Shown one piece after another: positions 25,792 through 33,533 of a DNA stretch of 64,000 bases; the first letter of the stretch is position 1; the number at the start of each line of letters is the position of its first letter. This stretch comes from Flavobacteriales bacterium (GTDB taxonomy: Bacteria; Bacteroidota; Bacteroidia; Flavobacteriales_G; Salibacteraceae): contig JABJJW010000023.1 in NCBI GenBank assembly GCA_018660685.1, forward strand, positions 62,001 through 126,000, in the 5' to 3' direction. A program made the position numbers and the translations under genes. The notes under the pieces were generated by a model. The model saw nothing but the letters and a program-made list of their open reading frames with translations, ran no database searches and had not been told where the DNA came from.

Positions 25792-26846
25792 TCTGCTGCT
25801 TCAAAAACTACAATGGCATCCGCTTGGAGTCTGCCAACAACCTCAAGGTCCAGCGTATCCTCCTCAAATTCTCCCCATGAAGCCAAAAGTTCAGACATCG
25901 GAACATTCGGATTAACTGGGTACTCATAGTTTGCCTCAACGTACAACGATTGAGCGTCTACCGAGACAAGGTATTCAAGTAACTTAATTGCGTTTGTCTT
26001 GTTCGATGCTCCTTTTACAACTCCCGCTCCGCTAATATTTACATGGGCCCCGCGACCATCTTGATTCGGGAAAAACGGAAGAATTTTCGCCGCGGCGGCT
26101 CTTTCTGCTTCGTTTTCCGAGTTGAGCATCAAACCAAGATAATATGTGTTTGCCAAAGCAATTTTTCCGGTTCCGCTGACAATGTTTTTAAGTTGATCTC
26201 GATCATTTCCTTTAGGGTCAGTTGCCATGTTATCTCTGACAGATGCTGCCCATTCCGTTGCTTGTTCAATTTTATGATGCGCAATTATTGAAGATAACAA
26301 TGAGCGATTGTAAATGTTAGTTGATGACCGAACGCTGATTTGACCTTTCCATTTATCAGTTGCTAAGTCTTCGTACGTGCTTAATTCGGAAGGATCAACA
26401 AGATCTGTGTTATACATGATTACACGAGCTCTTTTTGTAAGTCCGAACCATTCGTTGTCACTATCACGTAAATGGGATGGAATGCGCTCGATGAGCGTTT
26501 TAGAATCGGCATAATCTAGAAGTCCAAGGTCCTGAGCATAGACCAAACGACCAATGTCCGTTGTAATCAGAAGGTCTGCCGGAGAGTTTTCGCCTTCCGC
26601 TTGAATGAGCTGAATAAGGCGGTCGGCATCGTCCATCTTGATGTTGACTACGATTCCTGTTTCTTCTTCAAATCGCTTGAACAATTCCTTGTCCGAATCA
26701 TAATATCGATGGGAGTAAACATTTACCTCTCCTGAATGCTTGATTGCCTTGTCCGCATTAGAATCATTTGATTTCGCATCCTGTTCTGCGCAAGACCATA
26801 TCAGGATTGTGGCCAATAATATGAACCCAACACTCTTCAATTTCAT
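25782..26846 (-). CDS. FutA-like iron(III)-binding lipoprotein (ABC transporter solute-binding protein)
   Basis: 354 residues from ATG 26846. A lipoprotein signal (LKSVGFILLATILIWSC, lipobox IWSC) anchors it. VNVYSHRYYDSDKELF near residue 40 and VEANYEYPVNPNV near 310 match the tyrosine-bearing iron-binding segments of FutA/FbpA proteins, and LLITTDIGRL and GAGVVKGASNK are typical of the periplasmic-binding fold. The role is ferric iron capture at the envelope. No permease or ATPase gene is adjacent; instead the gene overlaps cysH by 10 bases, which may couple iron supply to an iron-sulphur reductase (inference). Confidence 0.87.
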   Translation of the reverse strand: MKLKSVGFILLATILIWSCAEQDAKSNDSNADKAIKHSGEVNVYSHRYYDSDKELFKRFEEETGIVVNIKMDDADRLIQLIQAEGENSPADLLITTDIGRLVYAQDLGLLDYADSKTLIERIPSHLRDSDNEWFGLTKRARVIMYNTDLVDPSELSTYEDLATDKWKGQISVRSSTNIYNRSLLSSIIAHHKIEQATEWAASVRDNMATDPKGNDRDQLKNIVSGTGKIALANTYYLGLMLNSENEAERAAAAKILPFFPNQDGRGAHVNISGAGVVKGASNKTNAIKLLEYLVSVDAQSLYVEANYEYPVNPNVPMSELLASWGEFEEDTLDLEVVGRLQADAIVVFEAAEWD

Positions 26847-26887
26847 AACCCCCATTTGAGAGGACAAGGTTACGGCCTGTGAGTGGC

Positions 26888-27727
26888 TTATGCAAGCTGC
26901 TTATTGTCAATAAGTCTTACTTCTCCAGCGTAGGCTGAAATGACTCCTCGGACCTCTTTTTGACCCTCAAATTGATGCATTCTTTCAAAATTGCTCGCAT
27001 GAATAATTTCAAAATATTCAAGTCTCAATTCAGGATCATTTTTAAACATGTCTTCAACGTGCTCATTAATGTCTTCTACTGAAGATTGGCCCAGCTCGTC
27101 TGCTGCGTATTTCAGCGCCTCATATAGAAGGTTTGCGTGACTTCGCTGCAGGGGTGTGAGTCGACGATTTCTCGAGCTCATCGCTAGGCCGTCGCTCTCT
27201 CGAACTGTGGGTAAGCCTACAATATCAATGTCCAAGTTGCACATGTCAACCAGCTTTCTAATCACCTGCAATTGCTGAAAATCCTTTTCTCCAAAAAAGG
27301 CTGAATGAGGTTGAACTATTTCGAATAGGATGTGAACAACTTGCCCGACTCCCTTGAAATGGCCCGGCCTAAAAGCACCCTCAATATTGGTTTCAAGTGC
27401 TCCAAAATCGTGTAAGTACTTGGGGTCTTCGATTGATTGGGTGTAGACCTCATCCTTGTTGGGGATAAAGACCAAATCACATCCGGCTGCTTCAAGCAAT
27501 TTTAGGTCTCCCTCAATATCAATCGGGTAGGCATCTAGATCCGTTGCATTGTTAAATTGAGTGGGATTGATAAAAATGCTGCAGACTGTATAAAGCTTAA
27601 GTTTCCTACTCGCGTCAATCAAGGAAATATGCCCTTCATGCAGAGCTCCCATCGTTGGCACAAAGCCAATTCTCGAAATGTCCTCAAGTGCATCGCGCAC
27701 CTCTTCTTTCTTTTTAACAACTTTCAT
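26888..27727 (-). CDS. panC: Pantothenate synthetase
   Basis: 279 residues from ATG 27727. Joins pantoate and beta-alanine with ATP for coenzyme A synthesis. Motifs: FVPTMGALHEGHISLI (ATP HIGH-like site, residues 23-38), SIFINPTQFN, FRPGHFKGVGQVV near residue 118, FGEKDFQQLQVI, and the KMSKS-like AMSSRNRRL near 180. Start chosen by family length; six upstream codons are open but unnecessary. It is divergent from the 27831 gene, the common Bacteroidota arrangement in which panC faces a glycogen-synthase-like gene. Confidence 0.95.
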   Translation of the reverse strand: MKVVKKKEEVRDALEDISRIGFVPTMGALHEGHISLIDASRKLKLYTVCSIFINPTQFNNATDLDAYPIDIEGDLKLLEAAGCDLVFIPNKDEVYTQSIEDPKYLHDFGALETNIEGAFRPGHFKGVGQVVHILFEIVQPHSAFFGEKDFQQLQVIRKLVDMCNLDIDIVGLPTVRESDGLAMSSRNRRLTPLQRSHANLLYEALKYAADELGQSSVEDINEHVEDMFKNDPELRLEYFEIIHASNFERMHQFEGQKEVRGVISAYAGEVRLIDNKQLA

Positions 27728-27748
27728 ATACCCAGAGGCTTGCATCTA

Positions 27749-27779
27749 TTGACGAGAAGCCTTATTATCCGTAACTTCG
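27749..27779 (+). promoter_or_regulatory. Bacteroidota-type promoter for the 27831 gene
   Basis: -33 TTG (27749-27751), 20-base spacer, -7 TAACTTCG (27772-27779; one mismatch to TAnnTTTG). A start of transcription near 27786 would give a leader of about 45 bases. Confidence 0.6.
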
Positions 27780-27830
27780 CGTCTCTTTTTGACAAAATTG
27801 AGTTCTTTTCGTTAAACCCAAGGATTCTTT

Positions 27831-28661
27831 ATGAGTAATTACGATCGAGTACTATACGTATCCCACGAGATAAACCCCTACCTTCCTGAAAACTACATGT
27901 CCTTTATGGGTCGACAGCTTCCACAAGAGGCTCAAGACTTCGGCAAGGAAATTAGGCTTTTCATGCCAAGGTTCGGAAGTGTTAATGAACGACGCCATCA
28001 ACTTCACGAAGTCATTCGGCTTTCTGGTATGAATTTGATCGTTGATGATACGGACCATCCGTTGATCATCAAAGTGGCCAGCATCCAACCAACCCGCATG
28101 CAGGTTTATTTTATTGACAACGAAGAATTTTTCAAGCGTAAAGCAACATTTTGGGATGAGGATGATAATTTCTTCCCAGACAATGATGAACGCTCTGTTT
28201 TCTTTTGCCGTGGAGTATTCGAAACGGTCAAGAAACTTGGTTGGATGCCAGAGATCATCCACTGTCAAGGATGGTTTAGCTCATTGATGGCTCTTTATCA
28301 AAAGACATTCTACACCGACGATCCTCTGTTCTCGGATGCGAAAATTGTTTTCTCCATTTATGATGAAGAATTCGAAGGTTCTCTTGATCCACGCTTTATT
28401 GAAAAGCTGGCCTATGACGAGATTGAAGGCGAGGACGTGGAGCTGATGAAGAACCCGACTTACGAGAACGTTTTGAAGCTCGGAATCAAGCATTCTGATG
28501 CAATTGTCTTTGCAACAGAATATATCAGTGATGAGATTCGTTCTTATGCCAAAGCTTCGGGTAAGTCAATATTGGATGCGCAACCAGAAGAGAACCTCAT
28601 GAGTGTATTTGACGACTTCTATTCTGAAGTGATGGCAAGTGACTCAGTTATGGCTGAATAA
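27831..28661 (+). CDS. Starch/glycogen synthase N-terminal-domain protein
   Basis: 276 residues equivalent to the catalytic N-terminal lobe (GT5) of glycogen synthase: VLYVSHEINPYLPENYMSFMGRQLPQEA, FMPRFGSVNERRHQLHEVIRLSG, and PEIIHCQGWFSSLMALYQK. The usual C-terminal GT-B lobe with the E-x7-E donor site is missing, and the N-terminal K-x-G-G-L donor loop of true synthases is not present, so activity is doubtful. Such stand-alone lobes are widespread in Bacteroidota next to panC and a DUF4270 gene, as here, and are of unknown function. The length and context are normal for that group rather than a truncation. Confidence 0.8.
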   Translation: MSNYDRVLYVSHEINPYLPENYMSFMGRQLPQEAQDFGKEIRLFMPRFGSVNERRHQLHEVIRLSGMNLIVDDTDHPLIIKVASIQPTRMQVYFIDNEEFFKRKATFWDEDDNFFPDNDERSVFFCRGVFETVKKLGWMPEIIHCQGWFSSLMALYQKTFYTDDPLFSDAKIVFSIYDEEFEGSLDPRFIEKLAYDEIEGEDVELMKNPTYENVLKLGIKHSDAIVFATEYISDEIRSYAKASGKSILDAQPEENLMSVFDDFYSEVMASDSVMAE

Positions 28662-28663
28662 TA

Positions 28664-30043
28664 TTGATCGCAGACAAAGTGCTTAAATTTTTAAAACAAC
28701 GGTTGGCCATTTGGCGAGCCGTTCTTTTTTTCTCCATTATTCTCATCAGCGGAAGCTGCAAAGACGACCGACTGCTCGGGTTAGATGTCTTGCCAGATGG
28801 ATCTCTTGATCACCTTCAACTGATTGACACGCTGACCATCGAGAGCTACAGTTTCATGTCAGAGTCGCAGAGATCGGATAACTACCGAAATTTTGTCGGA
28901 AAGCTGAACAGCCCAGAATTTGGAACAAGTTCATCAAATTGGGCATTTAACCTTACGTCCCCTTCAGAGGCTGTCACCGTCCTTGAAAACATCGAAGACA
29001 CGGTAGGAATTGACTCTGTTGTTCTATACATAAGGCCGGTTAATGTTTATGGCGACATTACAGAGAATTTAGAAATCGAAGTGTATGAATTGGCTGAAGC
29101 ATTAGATGACACGGCTTATTTCTCTGATACCAATCTCACGCTCAACCCACTTCCCATTGCCACAGAGACGTGGAGCTTCGAAAGTCACGATGACTTCTTA
29201 GATACGACAGTGATCGTGACGGACTCCTTCCTGTTCAAAATTGGCGTCTCACTGCCCAATTCAATTGGGTCTAGACTTTTAAAGGGTTCTGGCCGTGATT
29301 ACACCGACTCAGAATCGCTGCAAAGGTTTTTTAAAGGGCTGATGATCAAGGTTTCTGACAACTATCAACCGGCTGGAAATGGTGCATTGTATGATTTTAT
29401 CACCTCGTCTGTCAACTCATTTGTGCAGGTCTTTTACACTGTAGAAGAAGAGGATGGTACCACTTCTCAATACTTCGTTAGATATCCAATCAACAACTCA
29501 TCCTTGAGAGTGAATGAGCAGTCAAATGACCCAAGTGGTAGCCTGCTCGATCAATATCTTCAAGACCCATCAAAGACAGATGATTTATTATTTGTGCAAG
29601 GTTTATCTGGATCGAAAGCTCAGATCAATATTCCTCATCTCAACAACCTTGGGGAGAATACACTGTTGGCGGTTAGTAAAGCAACCTTAACCGTCCCAGT
29701 TGCATCTGAACAACCCACTAATTTTGACAGATCGTCAAAACTCTACCTCTTGGATGTGCAATATGATGAAAGCAATAACGATTCAGCGGAGACGCTGACG
29801 CTCGACTATGTATTTAGTACAACGAGGCATGGTGGTTTTTTGGTAGATGATGAATACGTATTCGATGTCACGCGTCAAATTCAACAGGCTCTACTTGACG
29901 CAAATGCCGGAAATAATTCGAACTATGGATTTAGGCTCAACGCCCAAGTTCCAATTATCAATGGCAACGTAAGAGATCAGAACATTTTGAAAGGGTCAGA
30001 AAATATCGTGCTGAGAATATATTACACCGATATAAGCAACTAA
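28664..30043 (+). CDS. DUF4270 family outer lipoprotein
   Basis: 459 residues beginning at TTG 28664 (GTG at 28679 is an alternative). The lipobox is in LISGSC, cysteine at about residue 32. The mature N-terminus DDRLLGLDVLPD and the later ISLPNSIGSRLLKG and DSVVLYI segments match DUF4270, a beta-rich Bacteroidota lipoprotein family of unknown role, normally encoded between the glycogen-synthase-like gene and glmS, as here. It starts 2 bases after its upstream neighbour and ends 1 base before glmS. Confidence 0.8.
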   Translation: MIADKVLKFLKQRLAIWRAVLFFSIILISGSCKDDRLLGLDVLPDGSLDHLQLIDTLTIESYSFMSESQRSDNYRNFVGKLNSPEFGTSSSNWAFNLTSPSEAVTVLENIEDTVGIDSVVLYIRPVNVYGDITENLEIEVYELAEALDDTAYFSDTNLTLNPLPIATETWSFESHDDFLDTTVIVTDSFLFKIGVSLPNSIGSRLLKGSGRDYTDSESLQRFFKGLMIKVSDNYQPAGNGALYDFITSSVNSFVQVFYTVEEEDGTTSQYFVRYPINNSSLRVNEQSNDPSGSLLDQYLQDPSKTDDLLFVQGLSGSKAQINIPHLNNLGENTLLAVSKATLTVPVASEQPTNFDRSSKLYLLDVQYDESNNDSAETLTLDYVFSTTRHGGFLVDDEYVFDVTRQIQQALLDANAGNNSNYGFRLNAQVPIINGNVRDQNILKGSENIVLRIYYTDISN

Positions 30044-30044
30044 T

Positions 30045-31886
30045 ATGTGCGGAATTGTAGGCTACACAGGGACTAAAGATGCATTCCCAATTCTGATAAA
30101 GGGCCTCCAAAGACTCGAATATCGAGGCTACGACAGCGCGGGAGTGGCCTTGGCCAATGATGGGTTACAACTCTACAAATGCAAAGGAAAAGTTGTCGAC
30201 CTACAAAATCACATTGGGAATGGTACCACCCACGGTAACTCCGGAATAGGGCACACGAGATGGGCGACACATGGTGAGCCAAATGACGTCAATGCGCACC
30301 CGCACTTTTCAATGGGAGGTAACATTATCTTGATTCACAATGGAATTATTGAGAATTACGACAGTGTAAAAAAGGAGCTCGTAGCGAGAGGATACATCTT
30401 TAAATCAGACACTGACACTGAGGTGCTAGTGAACCTGATTGAGGAAATCCAGAAAAGTGAGAATTGTAAGTTGAGTGAAGCCGTCCGCAAAGCCTTGAAT
30501 GAAGTCCATGGAGCGTACGCGATCGTTGTGATGTCGGAAGATGAGCCAGGAGTGATCGTAGCAGCACGAAAGAGTAGTCCTCTAGTCATTGGAATAGGAG
30601 AAGACGGTGATTTTTTTCTCGCATCCGACGCCACGCCAATCGTAGAATACACGAAGAATGTGGTATACCTCGAAGATGGAGAGATAGCTGAAATCGTCCC
30701 AGGTCAAGAATTAAAACTTTTCACAGAAAAGAAACAAAAAGTCACCCCGTACATTCAAGAGCTCGAGCTGCATCTTGAGGAGCTTGAAAAAGGCGGCTAC
30801 GACCACTTCATGCTGAAGGAGATTTACGAGCAACCTCGATCGGTACACGATAGTATGAGAGGTCGACTGAGCGTCAAACGTGGTTTAGTCCATCTCGGTG
30901 GAATGGGAGATTACGAAAAGAAGATGCTCGCGGCGGACAGAATCATCTTCATTGCTTGTGGCACTTCTTGGCACGCGGGGCTTGTCGGAGAGTATTTGAT
31001 TGAGGATCTCGCTCGTATACCTGTTGAGGTTGAATACGCTTCTGAATTTCGATACAGAAACCCAATCATCACCGAGCGCGATGTAGTGATTGCTATTTCT
31101 CAATCTGGAGAAACGGCTGATACATTGGCAGCACTAGAATTAGCCACACGAAAAGGGGCAACCATATTGGGTATCTGCAACGTTGTTGGGTCTTCCATTG
31201 CGCGAATCACCGACGGCGGATCCTATACACATGCCGGTCCTGAAATTGGGGTAGCGAGTACCAAGGCATTTACTTCGCAAGTAACGGTCTTATCTCTGCT
31301 TGCACTTATGCTTGGTCAGGCAAAAGGCACCATAGAGCGATCGCGTTTCCATCGAACCCTAGTTGATCTTAGCGTTATCCCTGAGAAGATTGAAGCAGCG
31401 CTTCAAACCGATGCCATCGTCAAGAAAATTGCGGCTGAATTCAAGGATGCCAGAAATTTCCTCTACCTCGGTCGAGGATACTGCTTCCCATTAGCGCTAG
31501 AAGGCGCTTTAAAACTGAAGGAAATTAGCTACATCCACGCCGAGGGTTATCCAGCGGCGGAAATGAAACATGGGCCAATCGCCCTCATCGATGAAGAAAT
31601 GCCTGTGGTAGTTATTGCGACGAAAGGTCCATCTTACGAGAAAGTGGTAAGCAACATCCAAGAGGTCAAGGCTCGAAAAGGAGTTGTAATTGCTGTGGTT
31701 TCTGAAGGGGATGAGCAAGTTAAGGAGATCGCAGATTACACTATTGAAATTCCAGAGACAGAAGAGATGTTCGCTCCGCTAGTGGCAAGTGTTCCACTTC
31801 AGCTGCTGTCCTATCACATCGCTGTGATGCGTGAGTGTAACGTCGACCAACCACGGAATCTAGCCAAGTCGGTCACAGTCGAGTGA
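30045..31886 (+). CDS. glmS: Glutamine-fructose-6-phosphate aminotransferase (isomerizing)
   Basis: 613 residues. Makes glucosamine 6-phosphate for peptidoglycan and lipopolysaccharide. The N-terminal nucleophile is C2 in MCGIVGYTGT; RLEYRGYDSAG and GHTRWATHG follow in the glutaminase domain (1-240). Two SIS domains carry ACGTSWHAGLVGEYL, SQSGETADTLAAL and RGYCFPLALEGALKLKEISYIHAEGYPAAEMKHGPIAL, and the family C-terminus is PRNLAKSVTVE. It starts one base after the DUF4270 stop. It is the last core gene before the A+T-rich block. No glmS ribozyme is present, as expected outside Firmicutes. Confidence 0.97.
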   Translation: MCGIVGYTGTKDAFPILIKGLQRLEYRGYDSAGVALANDGLQLYKCKGKVVDLQNHIGNGTTHGNSGIGHTRWATHGEPNDVNAHPHFSMGGNIILIHNGIIENYDSVKKELVARGYIFKSDTDTEVLVNLIEEIQKSENCKLSEAVRKALNEVHGAYAIVVMSEDEPGVIVAARKSSPLVIGIGEDGDFFLASDATPIVEYTKNVVYLEDGEIAEIVPGQELKLFTEKKQKVTPYIQELELHLEELEKGGYDHFMLKEIYEQPRSVHDSMRGRLSVKRGLVHLGGMGDYEKKMLAADRIIFIACGTSWHAGLVGEYLIEDLARIPVEVEYASEFRYRNPIITERDVVIAISQSGETADTLAALELATRKGATILGICNVVGSSIARITDGGSYTHAGPEIGVASTKAFTSQVTVLSLLALMLGQAKGTIERSRFHRTLVDLSVIPEKIEAALQTDAIVKKIAAEFKDARNFLYLGRGYCFPLALEGALKLKEISYIHAEGYPAAEMKHGPIALIDEEMPVVVIATKGPSYEKVVSNIQEVKARKGVVIAVVSEGDEQVKEIADYTIEIPETEEMFAPLVASVPLQLLSYHIAVMRECNVDQPRNLAKSVTVE

Positions 31887-31982
31887 TTTTTTCCAACACA
31901 AACATTTGAACCCCTCAACGAAGAAAGTGAAATAGGTTTTCTGAAAAAAGTTTAGTTCGGATTACATTAAAATACCCCACAC

Positions 31983-32222
31983 TTATTCAATCAATCCCTT
32001 AGTTTGTTTGTTGATTTTGTAAAGTTGATACGTAGATATTCCAGTTAATAGGTTATTTGTGTCTATTGAAGAATTTATACCTTTTATTGTAATTGGCATT
32101 CCATGTAAAATCTTCAAAAAAACAAAATCACAAAATATATATTCTGGAGGTAAAAAGCCAAAGTTGATTTTAGTTTTAAAAAGTCCGGAGATTTCATTCA
32201 GTCTTTTTGATTTTTTTTCTCA
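31983..32222 (-). pseudogene. Frame-shifted continuation of the 32198-32356 gene
   Basis: On the minus strand this stretch is open for about 76 codons and reads like real coding sequence (for example LNEISGLFKTKINFGF, LPPEYIFCDFVFLKIL, GISTYQLYKINKQTKGLIE then TAA at 31983-31985), but it has no ATG, GTG or TTG start of its own in a sensible place. It is in the -1 frame relative to the upstream 52-codon gene, and the two frames meet at a run of eight A (minus strand; T run 32211-32218). One extra A, or ribosomal -1 slippage there, would give a single protein of about 124 residues. No family recognised. Confidence 0.5.
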
Positions 32223-32356
32223 TAACTTTCAGTTCTAAGAATTGTATTTTCTTCATTCTTTTGAATTTCGTGTTGCTTGGATACCATTCTTAATAAAAAG
32301 AACATATAAGTAGCAAAGATTAATAATCCTATTATGAAAATTTCTGTGTTTCCCAT
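32198..32356 (-). CDS. Small single-pass membrane protein
   Basis: 52 residues from ATG 32356: one membrane segment (IFIIGLLIFATYMFFLL, residues 6-22) and a charged C-terminal tail ending KKNQKD. The tail is encoded over an A8 run (minus strand) after which a second, -1 frame continues downstream, so the present stop may reflect a frameshift. It starts 2 bases after the stop of the 32359 gene, hence cotranscribed with it. No function recognised. Confidence 0.6.
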   Translation of the reverse strand: MGNTEIFIIGLLIFATYMFFLLRMVSKQHEIQKNEENTILRTESYEKKNQKD

Positions 32357-32358
32357 TT

Positions 32359-32526
32359 TTAATCGTTTTTTACTACTCTGATGAATATTCCTAAAGCTAA
32401 AATAGATGGAACCCATATTCCAACAAACATACCTTCATCTTTCTGGCCAATGAACCATAAGTAAACGGATAAAAGAAAACTTAAAAATGCAAGTATAACC
32501 GGGTAATATTTTTCTAAAAATTTCAT
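32359..32526 (-). CDS. Small membrane protein, two hydrophobic segments
   Basis: 55 residues from ATG 32526 with an A-rich leader (ATAAAAAA just before the ATG). Two hydrophobic segments, residues 8-24 (PVILAFLSFLLSVYLWF) and 33-48 (VGIWVPSILALGIFIRV), separated by GQKDEGMF. Similar short proteins occur widely in Bacteroidota without known function. A perfect -7 element (TAACTTTG, minus strand 32557-32564) lies about 30 bases upstream within a 28-bp palindrome, so it probably has its own, regulated promoter. Confidence 0.7.
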   Translation of the reverse strand: MKFLEKYYPVILAFLSFLLSVYLWFIGQKDEGMFVGIWVPSILALGIFIRVVKND

Positions 32527-32556
32527 TTTTTTATATAATTGTTTTTGTGTGAGGTG

Positions 32557-32564
32557 CAAAGTTA
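32557..32564 (-). promoter_or_regulatory. -7 promoter element overlapping a palindrome
   Basis: On the minus strand TAACTTTG is an exact TAnnTTTG match, 30 bases before the ATG at 32526. It overlaps one arm of the 28-bp palindrome at 32558-32585, so a dimeric protein bound to the palindrome would block it. No clear -33 TTG at normal spacing. Confidence 0.5.
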
Positions 32565-32585
32565 AAAAACTAGTTTTTTAACTTT
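32558..32585. repeat. 28-bp perfect palindrome (candidate operator)
   Basis: The 14-base arms 32558-32571 and 32572-32585 are exact reverse complements, centred on ACTAGT, with A/T-rich flanks. It lies at the promoter of the small membrane-protein pair and is not followed by a gene on the plus strand for 150 bases. Confidence 0.9.
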
Positions 32586-32761
32586 TATACCTACAATAAG
32601 AGGAGAGAACCTCCTAAGTAGTCTCCTGGGTTATCAGACCTACATCGGTATCTGAATACTAAAATGGTTAATCAACCTCAGGAGGTCAGCCAAGAATCAC
32701 AACCTGATTTCCAATGGAACAATATATGGAGTAAGAAATGAGAATTGGAGAGAATGGTCTC

Positions 32762-33091
32762 CTAATACATCAAATGTTGTTTAGATTTATCTCTCCAACC
32801 TGATTGATTCTTATACTTCACAAAGAATATCTTCAAATCACTTTGGTTTGGATAATCAACAAAGTATATCTTCTTATCGGATTGGTTAGGGTAATCCACA
32901 AAATACCATAACCCATTGTTCCCATCAGATTGATTCGGATAATCTACTTTGAACACCTTCAAATCACATTGATTTTCATAATCTACTACATATACCTTAA
33001 CATCAGATTGGTTAGGATACTTAACTGAGTACACCTTCTGAGAGTATGAGGTAAGTGGGAGTAGAAATAATATGAAGAGGAGGTGTTTCAT
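32762..33091 (-). CDS. Secreted short-repeat protein (DUF6150-like)
   Basis: 109 residues. Signal peptide at residues 1-18 (LLFILFLLPLTSYS, cleavage before QK). The mature protein is six imperfect copies of a 13-residue unit of the form KVYFVDYPNQSD, with one copy interrupted by a short GNNGLW insertion. The pattern matches the DUF6150 repeat proteins of Bacteroidota, whose role is unknown; alternating strand and N-Q-S-D turns suggest a small beta-solenoid or a sticky periplasmic protein. It is followed downstream by noncoding sequence with no clear terminator. Confidence 0.75.
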   Translation of the reverse strand: MKHLLFILFLLPLTSYSQKVYSVKYPNQSDVKVYVVDYENQCDLKVFKVDYPNQSDGNNGLWYFVDYPNQSDKKIYFVDYPNQSDLKIFFVKYKNQSGWRDKSKQHLMY

Positions 33092-33203
33092 GTGTTACTC
33101 AATGATTCAACTGTTTTTTCGTAGCCAGCGTGGTCTCCATTAAGCTTGATTTGTCAAATTGTAAATTTCATTGCTGGCATGCTTGACATTGAGAATCCGG
33201 GAG

Positions 33204-33533
33204 CTATAGGGGCTCTAAGCAAAATAATTCTACCCTATAGTCCCCTATACATTGCGGAAAAAACTGATCAGACACCCTGAAATCGGCTTGGATCTGAGTG
33301 GAATCTCCTAGTGATGCTGTAAAATTAAACTGAGAAATATTTGCAGGCTCATAAATAAGGCTCTCGGAAATGATTACAAAACTGCACTCATTCGAAATAT
33401 TCGTTCTGACTAGGGCGTATGTATTTGAACACTCGGCAACTGAACCTGTACATCCGCCTTGAGTTAAGCAAATAATGATTAAACTGATATTCAGCGTTGC
33501 TATTAATAAAATGGGTGGTTTATTCTTCTGCAT
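33204..33533 (-). CDS. Small secreted protein of unknown function
   Basis: 109 residues from ATG 33533, overlapping the end of the MORN-type gene by 14 bases. The N-terminus is a signal or anchor (PPILLIATLNISLIIICLTQGGC); C22 or C28 might be lipidated but neither has an ideal lipobox. Mature part has four further cysteines (C34 in AECSN, ECSF, QCIGD, LFCLE), suggesting two disulphides. No family recognised. It is the last gene of the minus-strand unit that begins with the PapD-like chaperone. Confidence 0.65.
   Translation of the reverse strand: MQKNKPPILLIATLNISLIIICLTQGGCTGSVAECSNTYALVRTNISNECSFVIISESLIYEPANISQFNFTASLGDSTQIQADFRVSDQFFPQCIGDYRVELFCLEPL

Noticed and set aside
31887-32000. 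glmS ribozyme or riboswitch near glmS
   Set aside because: glmS starts one base after the DUF4270 gene, leaving no leader; the sequence after it shows no structured RNA.
32762-33091. Regularly spaced repeats considered as a CRISPR array
   Set aside because: The repeats are 39-bp codon-phase repeats of a signal-peptide protein with no unique spacers and no cas genes nearby.
33140-33245. Possible terminator downstream of the chaperone operon (GAGC/GCTC short repeats)
   Set aside because: Stems are only 4 bases and no T run follows on the minus strand.
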